A stretch of 64,000 bases of DNA from NCBI GenBank assembly GCA_023392595.1, contig JAEVYU010000034.1:1-64000 (forward strand), given 5' to 3'. This document shows positions 16,844 through 24,459 of this stretch, piece by piece; within the stretch, counting starts at the first letter, position 1, and each line of letters starts with the position of its first letter. The position numbers were made by a program, and so were the translations under genes. A model generated the notes under the pieces. The model saw nothing but the letters and a program-made list of their open reading frames with translations, did no database searches and was not told the origin of the DNA. The stretch is from Bacillota bacterium (GTDB lineage Bacteria > Bacillota > UBA4882 > UBA8346).

Positions 16844-18187
16844 TCATCGATTCTTTATCCGAGAACTTATTTTTAAAAGATAAGGACGGAATCCAATCAT
16901 TGCAGTATAATTCGCCAATATCAGTAACTCTTCCTTATCCCCCATCCGCTCGGTCAATTCTTTAAAGGCGCGTCTGGGACTATAATCAACACTTAAAGGA
17001 AAATCGGGGGGATTGGCATATTTTACCCGTAAAGCCATATCACCAGCCCTCGTGCCACTGGTAACAATCTCCTTAATTTCTCTTATCTTCCATAAATTTT
17101 CCAATGCTACGTCCCATATCCATGATACATCCGTGCCGTCTGCAACCAAATCATTGAGCAAAAATAAAATCCGTTTTGGTCCGCGGGCTTGATTTAATAA
17201 TTGAATAATATGATTAAAGCCAACTGGATTTTTTACCAAAAATAAATAAATGGAATGACCTTGAAAACAAAAATGCTCGCTCCGGCCATAACTTGACTTT
17301 ATTTTGCTTAAAAGCGGCGTGATCTTGTCCAAATCAATGCCAATGGATAAACAGACTGATATGGCGGCCAAAACATTCTGAATGTTAAAAACTCCGGGCA
17401 GTTGAAGATCGATATTTATCTTACGATTTTCAAACAGCATTTTAAAATGGCTGCCGCTTAAAAAATCAGTTTGAATATCTTCAGCCCAAAGATTGAGCTC
17501 CGGATGGTCCATCGTTTCCAATCCAGTTCCGGTATCTTGCTCCACCAACAAACCGGCATCTATTGAATGATCGATTTGACGGACCCCAAAATAAAAACGA
17601 TCATCAGGCTCAACTACGCAACCAATCCGGGCAACATTCGGGTCGTTCCCGTTAAGAATGACTTTACAATCACTTCCCGTATTACGGAGAATTTCCATAA
17701 TGCGGTTTACATTCGAATCGACTTCGCCATACCTGTCTAGTTGATCGCGAGAAAAGTTAGTCACTACGAGAATCTTTGGTCTAAATAATTCAAAGGATTT
17801 AATCAACACTGCTTCATCAATTTCAAAAACGGCATAATCCGCCATATATTCTTCATTGGGCTTTGTATCGGTAAGCATCAAGCTAGTTACAATACCTGAT
17901 ACTAAGTTTGCTCCGCGGGAATTGGTACAAACCCGATAACCCAATTCTCGCATTAGTTCAACCAAAACTTTCGTTGTTGTGGTCTTCCCATTGGTGCCGG
18001 TAATCATAATCCATCCCTTTTTAAAGCGAGGAACTTGAGCGGCAAGGATATTAGGAAAAACTCGCATTGCTATTTTCCCTGGAATATTACTTCCTTCACC
18101 AAAGTTAAAATATCTTGAAAGATTATATACCAGACGAACAATGAGGGTTGCAGATATTAAAATAAATAATCTCTTTTTTCGATTCAT
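16844..18187 (-). CDS. murT: Lipid II isoglutaminyl synthase subunit MurT
   Basis: A 447-residue Mur-ligase-type protein with N-terminal membrane-proximal residues, the ATP loop ITGTNGKTTTTK, and a C-terminal DUF1727-like part with LNDLVADGTDVSWIWD, whose Asp is the activating residue of MurT. With GatD it amidates the D-Glu of lipid II to D-isoglutamine. It overlaps gatD by four bases. The region that forms a four-Cys zinc ribbon in the S. aureus protein (after FGVRQIDHSIDA) has no cysteine here. AAAAGGT precedes the ATG. Confidence 0.93.
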   Translation of the reverse strand: MNRKKRLFILISATLIVRLVYNLSRYFNFGEGSNIPGKIAMRVFPNILAAQVPRFKKGWIMITGTNGKTTTTKVLVELMRELGYRVCTNSRGANLVSGIVTSLMLTDTKPNEEYMADYAVFEIDEAVLIKSFELFRPKILVVTNFSRDQLDRYGEVDSNVNRIMEILRNTGSDCKVILNGNDPNVARIGCVVEPDDRFYFGVRQIDHSIDAGLLVEQDTGTGLETMDHPELNLWAEDIQTDFLSGSHFKMLFENRKINIDLQLPGVFNIQNVLAAISVCLSIGIDLDKITPLLSKIKSSYGRSEHFCFQGHSIYLFLVKNPVGFNHIIQLLNQARGPKRILFLLNDLVADGTDVSWIWDVALENLWKIREIKEIVTSGTRAGDMALRVKYANPPDFPLSVDYSPRRAFKELTERMGDKEELLILANYTAMIGFRPYLLKISSRIKNR

Positions 18188-18957
18188 AACCTTTTACCTT
18201 TTAAAAAAGAACGTTTCCCCACGCGCTTTATTACATAGTCCCGCGTTTGGTTTTCCAATATGTCTTCCAATGGCATTAAATCCGCTTTACCGTACTTGCG
18301 TTTTAGCGCCAAAGAAATTAAATAATCAGCGAAACCGGGATTTTTAGGCAATAACGGCCCATGCAAATAGCAACCGAAACAATTCAAATATCGTGCGCCT
18401 TCGGAATGATCTTCTCCATTATTTCCAAAGCCTTTAATGACTGTAGCTAAAGAAGTACAGCGACCACCTAAAAAAGTTCGCCCGGAATGATTCTCAAAAC
18501 CCACCAATAACATTTTTTGCCCCGCTTCCAGCATTGCTTCTGCAATCATATTGCCAATGGCTCTCACATTGCCTCCTTCAGTCCTCATATCAAGGATTGA
18601 GAGGCCCTTCAAAATGGTTCCTTGAAGCGGACGGTAATACTCCCCCAATAATTGATATCCTCCGCACACATTAAGCATCACCAAACCATCTTCAATAGCA
18701 GATTTTAAGTTTTCAGCTTTGGTCGTTAGCAGATCTTCACCAATCTTGAATTGCTCTTTATCCTGACCGCCGCCAAAAAAAGCCAAATCAAATCCACTGA
18801 AATTCGTGATATCGCCAATTCCTATTTCTGTTATCTGTAAGTTAATTCCACGCCAACGGCAACGTTCTACCAATGTTTGAACATTCCCCCGGTCGCCGTA
18901 TAAATTCATGAGAGTGGGATAGAAATATGCTAACTTTAAATCCATTTTAATCCCCAT
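18184..18957 (-). CDS. gatD: Lipid II isoglutaminyl synthase glutaminase GatD
   Basis: A 257-residue class I (CobB/CobQ-type) glutamine amidotransferase: FFGGGQDKEQ near the N-terminus, nucleophile Cys in NVCGGYQLLG and the His in CYLHGPLLPKN. It supplies ammonia to MurT for amidation of the lipid II stem peptide. The gene comes first and murT follows with an ATGA overlap, the usual coupled pair but with gatD first. Two starts are possible: the ATG at 18957 with AAGGA very close, or the ATG at 18945 with GGGG upstream. Peptidoglycan amidation of this type is widespread in Gram-positive lineages. Confidence 0.93.
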   Translation of the reverse strand: MGIKMDLKLAYFYPTLMNLYGDRGNVQTLVERCRWRGINLQITEIGIGDITNFSGFDLAFFGGGQDKEQFKIGEDLLTTKAENLKSAIEDGLVMLNVCGGYQLLGEYYRPLQGTILKGLSILDMRTEGGNVRAIGNMIAEAMLEAGQKMLLVGFENHSGRTFLGGRCTSLATVIKGFGNNGEDHSEGARYLNCFGCYLHGPLLPKNPGFADYLISLALKRKYGKADLMPLEDILENQTRDYVIKRVGKRSFLKGKRL

Positions 18958-19158
18958 AAATCCTTTTTTAAATTAAAAACATTCGGTATATATTCGCCGG
19001 AAACAGGTAAACCCCTTTTTAAGTATATGATATTTTATAGTGACTCTTAAGTTTTATTGAGCTAAAACTATCAATTTTACTTCTTCAATATCACTCCCAA
19101 GCCTTTAGGATGGTTCGGCTTTTATTATTACTCAACTTACTGAATTTATTAAAAGAAA

Positions 19159-19176
19159 AAAGGCCCAAAGGCCTTT
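19159..19176 (-). terminator. Terminator after the LysM gene
   Basis: A 7-bp stem (19159-19165 with 19170-19176) with a four-base loop. On the minus strand it is followed by six T and a T-rich tail. It starts six bases past the LysM gene stop. Confidence 0.85.
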
Positions 19177-19181
19177 AATAG

Positions 19182-20081
19182 TTAGCAACAATGTTTTTTT
19201 CGTCGCCCGTGTTTTCTTTTCCGAACCATACGATGGGGACATTGATCCCATGGTATAACAACATAGAAAGGCATTGGAGCCATCCCTTGCTGGACAGGAC
19301 ACGGCATTGGCGCTGGAAACGGCGGCATCGGCATCGGCATTGGCATCGGTTGTTCAATGGGCGCAATCGGTCTTGGAGCCGGCATTGGGCAAGGCGGTTG
19401 GATCGGCATGACCGGAGCCGGCATCGGGCAAGGTCGCGGGACGGTTGGAACTTCCAATACCTGTCCCGGTATACATATCACTTGTCCCGGATAAATCAGG
19501 TTGGGATCGGGTATTTGGGGGTTGGCATTAATCAACGCAGTTAGTGAAATATTATTGGCACGAGCGATTTCAAATAATGTATCTCCAGGCCTAACAGTAT
19601 ATAAGGAACCATTAAAACAAGGACCCGGTGCTGGTATTATTGGTGAAACAGGCGCCGGCATTGGCATTGGCACCGAAGGAATCGCGGCTGGCACTGGCAC
19701 ACAGATTTCCTGTCCCGGAAAAATCAAATTCGGATCGGAAATCTGCGGATTGGCAGCAATAAGTGCGTCCAAAGTAATTCCAAAACGGCGTGCTATTTCA
19801 AACATTGTATCACCACTGACAACATGGTAAGTCTGGTTTCCTCCGCATGATGGCAGCGGTCCGGCAATAGGAATACAAAGCACTTGGCCTGGGTAAATCG
19901 TGTTAGGATCGGCTATTTGGGGATTGGCATTGATGAGTTCCTGCAAAGAAATATTATTACGCTTGGCAATAAAGAACATGGTATCGCCGGGTTTAACTGT
20001 ATAAAGTTGATCATTTTGACAAGCCGGGTTCATCAGTCCCGGTTGAAAACCGGCGTTGTTTTCCATTATTTGATCGGACAT
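19182..20081 (-). CDS. Triple-LysM, Pro/Met-rich spore-coat-like protein
   Basis: A 299-residue protein with three LysM domains at about 26-70, 84-128 and 160-205, each starting YTV-PGDT or YHVVSGDT and ending DPN-I-PGQ-hCIP. The last ~90 residues are rich in Pro, Met and Cys (repeated PMP units) and end in a basic RKRKHGRRKKHCC tail. There is no signal peptide, as in SafA-like proteins that coat the forespore from the mother cell. The ATG at 20081 follows GAGGAGGTACATTA, so an upstream extension of the frame is rejected. LysM would bind peptidoglycan of the spore cortex. Sporulation control is inferred; no sigma-E or sigma-K promoter was proven. Confidence 0.85.
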   Translation of the reverse strand: MSDQIMENNAGFQPGLMNPACQNDQLYTVKPGDTMFFIAKRNNISLQELINANPQIADPNTIYPGQVLCIPIAGPLPSCGGNQTYHVVSGDTMFEIARRFGITLDALIAANPQISDPNLIFPGQEICVPVPAAIPSVPMPMPAPVSPIIPAPGPCFNGSLYTVRPGDTLFEIARANNISLTALINANPQIPDPNLIYPGQVICIPGQVLEVPTVPRPCPMPAPVMPIQPPCPMPAPRPIAPIEQPMPMPMPMPPFPAPMPCPVQQGMAPMPFYVVIPWDQCPHRMVRKRKHGRRKKHCC

Positions 20082-20274
20082 TAATGTACCTCCTCGTAAA
20101 CCAGGTATTTTCCTACTAAGTAACATATTCCTGGGTCCGAGGTTTGGGCATTAGGATTAAGGCATAATTAAAAAATCCATTAAACTTATATAAACCTCTA
20201 CATGTTAAGATGCAGATGGGCAGCGATTGGAATAAGGAAAATCTTTAAAAAAAGAGTCCTCAAGGTTCCATATC

Positions 20275-20922
20275 TTAAAAGGCTCCTAATTCGGTCTTGG
20301 TCACGAAAACCATCAACTCTGCTTGATCGTATTTATCGATACGTTCAAAATCAATTGCTATACCTTGTTTAATTGGGTTCCCGATTAGTTCATCCCTTAT
20401 GACCCGGCCGCTTAGATGGGTTGGTCGGCTATTCTTTGGTAAATCAAATTCAAATTGTAATATCGAACCTTCTTTAAAAATAATTTGGGGCTCAATAATA
20501 GCGAATAAGCCACAAGCCGATAAATTCACTACTTTGCCATTACATACTTTATCACCAACAAAATAACGGAAAGGCAAATCCACATCAACCCGATGATATC
20601 TACGAAATGAAGTATAATCGATTGAAACTGGTTTAGCGAGTACCAGAGATTGATCATCCCGTAGTTTCTGCTCAATAATATACGTGGCAAATTGCCGTTT
20701 TTCTTCCTCTTCGGTAAGGTACCAAACTGTAAGTTCCGAGCCCTTATTAATCAGTTCAGCGAGATCCTTTTCGGAAAATTCCAGATATAATTTGTCTTCT
20801 TTCATACCTTTAATAATATTTTTAATTAAGACTTGACATTCTTTAATCTGTCCGATTTGGTCTGCAAACTGAATATTAATTGTATTGCCGAGTTTAAAAA
20901 CATCTTCTACTCTGATTAGCAT
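20275..20922 (-). CDS. PilZ-domain c-di-GMP receptor (YcgR-like)
   Basis: A 215-residue protein with an N-terminal YcgR-like beta domain (~1-95) and a C-terminal PilZ domain. The c-di-GMP contacts are present: Arg107, Arg108 and Arg111 in RRYHR, and NLSACG at 133-138. It likely binds c-di-GMP made by cyclases such as the GGDEF protein nearby and changes motility or surface behaviour. The ATG at 20922 has AGGTG eight bases upstream; a GTG at 20931 is a weaker option. It stands alone on the minus strand. Confidence 0.9.
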   Translation of the reverse strand: MLIRVEDVFKLGNTINIQFADQIGQIKECQVLIKNIIKGMKEDKLYLEFSEKDLAELINKGSELTVWYLTEEEEKRQFATYIIEQKLRDDQSLVLAKPVSIDYTSFRRYHRVDVDLPFRYFVGDKVCNGKVVNLSACGLFAIIEPQIIFKEGSILQFEFDLPKNSRPTHLSGRVIRDELIGNPIKQGIAIDFERIDKYDQAELMVFVTKTELGAF

Positions 20923-21082
20923 AATCTTCACACCTATTCATGTATGTATATACTCGGTCTTCCTAACAAACTTCATATCATATTTATTTTTGCAATGAAT
21001 CTAACAGTTTAACGGATCCTTTATCGATGTGCAAGTCCCATTTCCTTACTTTATGACTAGCAATCGAGACCATCCGTACTCA

Positions 21083-21844
21083 TTATCTGGCCAACCATCC
21101 ACCATCTACGGCAATGGTATAACCATTAATATAATTCGAAGCATTGGAGGCAAGGAAAACCGTTGCACCTTGAATGTCATCTGTTGTTCCCCAACGTCCA
21201 TTGGGTATTCTGGTCAGTATCTCCGCATTACGGTGTTCATCACTTCTCAGCCAGGAGGTATTTTCGGTTGCAATATAACCGGGAGCTATAGCATTAATAT
21301 TAATGTTATGTTTACCCCATTCATTCGCCAATATACGGGTGATTCCCGTTACACCGCTTTTCCCGGTCGTAAACGGCGAAATTTGAAAACCGCCATGGAA
21401 TGCATGAATCGATGTGATATTGATAATTTTACCGCCCGTACCTTGTTTAATAAATTGCCTTGCTAGGGCTTGAGACAAAAAAAAGACGGTTTTTACGTTC
21501 ATATTCATCACATCGTCCCAGTCTTTCTCGGTAACCTCCAATGCATCCGCCTTATGAAGAATTCCAGCATTATTAACTAAAATATCAACTCTCCCTAAAT
21601 TACATATCACTTGTTGCAATATCCCTTGGATGGGTTCAATACTCATTAGATTAGCCACAACCGACACAAAATGGCGGCCTATTTCCTCAACCCGTGTCCT
21701 GGTTTGCAGCATCTCTTGACTATCAACTCCAACGATATCAGCACCTGCTTCAGCAAGACCAACACAAATTCCTTGCCCCAGACCGGTACCGGCTCCGGTG
21801 ACAAGCGCTACTTTTCCGTTAAGCTTAAACTCATCCAGTATCAT
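21083..21844 (-). CDS. kduD: KduD-like 2-dehydro-3-deoxy-gluconate dehydrogenase
   Basis: A 253-residue short-chain dehydrogenase that matches KduD along its length: FKLNGKVALVTGAGTGLGQG at the start, NNAG, HNININAIAPGYIATENT, and VFLASNASNYINGYTIAVDG at the end. KduD acts on 2-dehydro-3-deoxy-D-gluconate or related keto sugars in uronate degradation. The start at 21844 follows GGAGG and gives the family length. Oddly, the catalytic Tyr of YxxxK is Phe158 here (SPFTTGKSG, codon TTT), while Ser145 and Lys162 remain. The enzyme may be inactive, altered, or the base may be a sequencing error. A cupin gene lies upstream. Confidence 0.85.
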   Translation of the reverse strand: MILDEFKLNGKVALVTGAGTGLGQGICVGLAEAGADIVGVDSQEMLQTRTRVEEIGRHFVSVVANLMSIEPIQGILQQVICNLGRVDILVNNAGILHKADALEVTEKDWDDVMNMNVKTVFFLSQALARQFIKQGTGGKIINITSIHAFHGGFQISPFTTGKSGVTGITRILANEWGKHNININAIAPGYIATENTSWLRSDEHRNAEILTRIPNGRWGTTDDIQGATVFLASNASNYINGYTIAVDGGWLAR

Positions 21845-22010
21845 GCTTGCCTCCGCATTAAAAGATGCAGGTATCATGGTAAAAACTCAAATAGGAAAGT
21901 CAACCTTTTCAAATCAAAATAAATTCTCGAAAAACATGGAAAATCCTGCTCCTTTGAGAATTAAATTTATCAAAGTCTTATTATGTCAAGTCCGAGTGTA
22001 CTAACACCGT

Positions 22011-22358
22011 TCAATAAAGTAAAATTACCGCCATTATCACCAAAGGGCAATTACCGGTATTTTCTACAGCGTGTCCCGCTCCTCCACCCGTTACCAATGC
22101 ATCACCAATATTAATTTCTTTCCACTCTTCTCCATCGTTGACCCGACCCTGTCCGGAAATAAAATAAAAGATTTCTTCCTCCTGCTCATGCTGGTGATAC
22201 CCAATGGAACCACCGACCGGAATGGTGATTTCGGCAAATAATCTACTCTTGCCTTTCAAATCGCCCTGTTGGAAAAGATTTCTGATCTGAATCTCACCAA
22301 TCCCGCCACGCATCCTCTCGCGCAATTCGATGATCATTTCATCTTTCTTCCTCAACAC
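22011..22358 (-). CDS. Small cupin-domain protein
   Basis: A 115-residue single-domain cupin. Metal-ligand motif 1 is GYHQHEQEEEIFYFISGQG and motif 2 contains TGGGAGHAVENTG, giving three His and a Glu for a metal ion. The start is taken as GTG at 22358, seven bases after GAGGAGG; this keeps the N-terminal segment RKKDEM before the conserved RERMRGG, seen in many small cupins of this type. An ATG at 22337 lacks a good ribosome site. The function is not known; such proteins may bind small sugars or phosphorylated ligands. It sits upstream of kduD on the same strand, 166 bases apart. Confidence 0.8.
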   Translation of the reverse strand: MLRKKDEMIIELRERMRGGIGEIQIRNLFQQGDLKGKSRLFAEITIPVGGSIGYHQHEQEEEIFYFISGQGRVNDGEEWKEINIGDALVTGGGAGHAVENTGNCPLVIMAVILLY

Positions 22359-22469
22359 AACAACCCCTCCTCTTCCAAAACAACATATGGATTTTCTGCC
22401 AATATAAATCTTCCACGGTAAGAGCATTGAACTTTTATTTTCCACTACCTCTACACAAAAAAATTAAAA

Positions 22470-22550
22470 AACTGCCGGAAAAGGTGATTTAACGGATAAA
22501 ATATCTAAACAACAGATATGTCATCACTTTAAAATAACTTTTCGACAGTT
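22470..22550 (-). terminator. Terminator after the tubulin-like gene
   Basis: A long imperfect hairpin: 22470-22483 pairs with 22538-22550, with extra pairing (GGTGAT/ATCACT) inside. On the minus strand it runs into a T-rich tail. It lies 34 bases past the FtsZ-like stop. Confidence 0.6.
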
Positions 22551-22583
22551 CAGCTTAACCATACATTAGATCCCGCAGCTAAA

Positions 22584-23966
22584 TTATCTCTTTTTCACAC
22601 TTGATTTCAATTGATTCCAAAAACCTTTCCCACTATTATTTTTTTCATCTCTCGGAGCTGTTTGAGCTTGTTCCATGAGTTCGGAAATCTGACCCACTGT
22701 CAAAATTTTATAGGCCTCGTCCTTGGTAGCTTCCTGTAGTACAGGGTTTTCAACCACCTTTTTCGGCTCAAGACCGTGTTTGCCTTCGGGGAAACTGCTT
22801 GATTGCTTATGTATAGGAGCAACAGTTGCAGGTGGCGCCGGGCGTTGCTCGCCGAAACTACGTCTGGAAGCAGGTAAAGGATTGGAACGATCCCATTCCA
22901 CCAAATCGTCGCCAAAATTAGTGGAAACGCGCCGGTTTACCCTATTCACAATTTCCGGACTCATTTCCTGAATCTTGTTGCGCATTTCCTGTAAACGTCC
23001 CATAGGAACTTCCAACCCCGCAAGCAATAAATGCAATACCATCTTCCGTTGTAGATTTTTATCAATATATAAACCTCTGAATAAAGTCGGGGTATTGGTT
23101 AATGTCTGACATTCCTGATACAACAATTCAACAGCTTCAGCATTCACTCGATGGTTTTCCGGAACAACCAAAAGCGCTGCCACGCGAGTGCTTTCGCCCT
23201 GAAAACTATTTTCCGATAAAATACGAACGATTTCCTGGCGGCATAAAGTAGCAAGCTTAGTTGGATCACTACTTTCCGGAATTTCCAGTTCAATGCGTAA
23301 AGGTAGAAAACACCCTGGTGTATTCATTAGTCGGAAGAAATCTTCGCGGTCGAACACAAACATACTGGATGGACGATTCGGAATTTGATTTACTTCGTCC
23401 AAAGTATTGACAATGGTTTCATTGGCCATCGGCCAAAATCCAAGCACTTGACGATTACCAAATTTAACTCTCAAAAGCTCATTATCAATTAGATAAAGAG
23501 GCGTCGGGCTGACATCGGTCAGAATATCCAAACCCTTAAGAGCGTTTTTATGTTCCTCTAGGGATTCACTGCCAAGGGGAATTGTGGTCAAACAACCGGT
23601 TGTTATCCCAACCTGACGGGCAAGCTCAATGACATCAGCCACAACGCCTGTACCGGTTCCTCCTCCCAAGCAGGCAACGACAAAAATAAAGTCGACATCA
23701 TGATAAAAATAATCTTGGATGGCTTTTTTAACCTTTTCCGCATCTCCACGAATGGCTTCTTGACCAACTCTCGGGTCTTTTCCGGCCCCCAAACGGGAAC
23801 CGATGCAGATACGATATTCATTCGGAATCATCGTCAAAGCGGATAAATCCACCGGAGATGTATTGACGGCCAATACTTTATAACCCTTTTGAGCAAACAA
23901 ATCTGCTATTTTACCGCCACCTTGCCCACAACCGATAAACCCGAACTTAATTCCCTTATCTTTCAT
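22584..23966 (-). CDS. Divergent tubulin/FtsZ-family GTPase
   Basis: A 460-residue protein of the tubulin/FtsZ superfamily. The nucleotide site has IGCGQGGGKI at 11-20 and the tubulin signature CLGGGTGTG ending at 107. A later FDREDFFRLM segment may stand in for the T7 loop that completes the GTPase site between subunits; this assignment is tentative. The C-terminal ~90 residues are Pro/Gln-rich and disordered, ending in a basic GFWNQLKSSVKKR tail rather than the FtsZ conserved peptide. It is not the ftsA-ftsZ context, so it is probably an extra cytoskeletal GTPase. GGAGG lies ten bases before the ATG; TTG at 23972 is less likely. Confidence 0.85.
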   Translation of the reverse strand: MKDKGIKFGFIGCGQGGGKIADLFAQKGYKVLAVNTSPVDLSALTMIPNEYRICIGSRLGAGKDPRVGQEAIRGDAEKVKKAIQDYFYHDVDFIFVVACLGGGTGTGVVADVIELARQVGITTGCLTTIPLGSESLEEHKNALKGLDILTDVSPTPLYLIDNELLRVKFGNRQVLGFWPMANETIVNTLDEVNQIPNRPSSMFVFDREDFFRLMNTPGCFLPLRIELEIPESSDPTKLATLCRQEIVRILSENSFQGESTRVAALLVVPENHRVNAEAVELLYQECQTLTNTPTLFRGLYIDKNLQRKMVLHLLLAGLEVPMGRLQEMRNKIQEMSPEIVNRVNRRVSTNFGDDLVEWDRSNPLPASRRSFGEQRPAPPATVAPIHKQSSSFPEGKHGLEPKKVVENPVLQEATKDEAYKILTVGQISELMEQAQTAPRDEKNNSGKGFWNQLKSSVKKR

Positions 23967-24413
23967 AATCAAGATACCTCCGTAAACTTGTATACTTAGA
24001 GAATACTTTTGACCCAGATTCTTAGTCGCGCTTGCAAGACTAACCTACTGGCAATCCACAATCCAAAACGGCCGGCCCGACTCATTTACATTCTTTGATA
24101 TACCCTAATGGGCCGGAGTAAATAACTACTTAAAAATTTTATCAACCAAATTTTCAGCTTATCTACAAGCCTAGCTACTTAAAATCCTAAGCTAATACCC
24201 TCCCGGCAAAAGTTTTCCAGTCGTGGTGGGTGGCTAATCCAAAATAAAATATTTTTCCCATTTAGAATTTGACTAAATTCGACAAAATCCTTTTTTTAAA
24301 GAGTTTCTTCGTAAAAAATATTCATCGAACTTCAAGCGGATATATAAAATTTGCAACACAATATACAATTTCATTAAGCCGCAAAAAAAACAAAGAAAAG
24401 GATGGCTTCCCAA
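23967..24413. other. Gene-free upstream region of the tubulin-like gene
   Basis: About 450 bases between the tubulin-like gene and the PEP carboxykinase terminator. It must hold the promoter of the tubulin-like gene, but I found no convincing -35/-10 pair, RNA gene or coding sequence. Confidence 0.6.
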
Positions 24414-24456
24414 AATAAAAGCAACAGGACCAATAATTAATCCTGTTGCTTTTATT
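24414..24456 (-). terminator. Terminator after pckG
   Basis: A perfect 16-bp stem (24414-24429 with 24441-24456) and an 11-base loop, immediately after the pckG stop. The arm ends in A/T-rich sequence on both sides, so it may work in both directions. Confidence 0.88.
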
Positions 24457-24459
24457 CTT

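Noticed and set aside
19191..19830. Plus-strand frames rich in His/Arg or Gly/Ile opposite the LysM gene
   Set aside because: Mirror of the PMP and LysM repeats on the other strand; no ribosome sites.
22584..23966. Assigning the tubulin-like gene as ftsZ
   Set aside because: T7 loop and C-terminal peptide differ, and the ftsA/ftsZ neighbourhood is absent.
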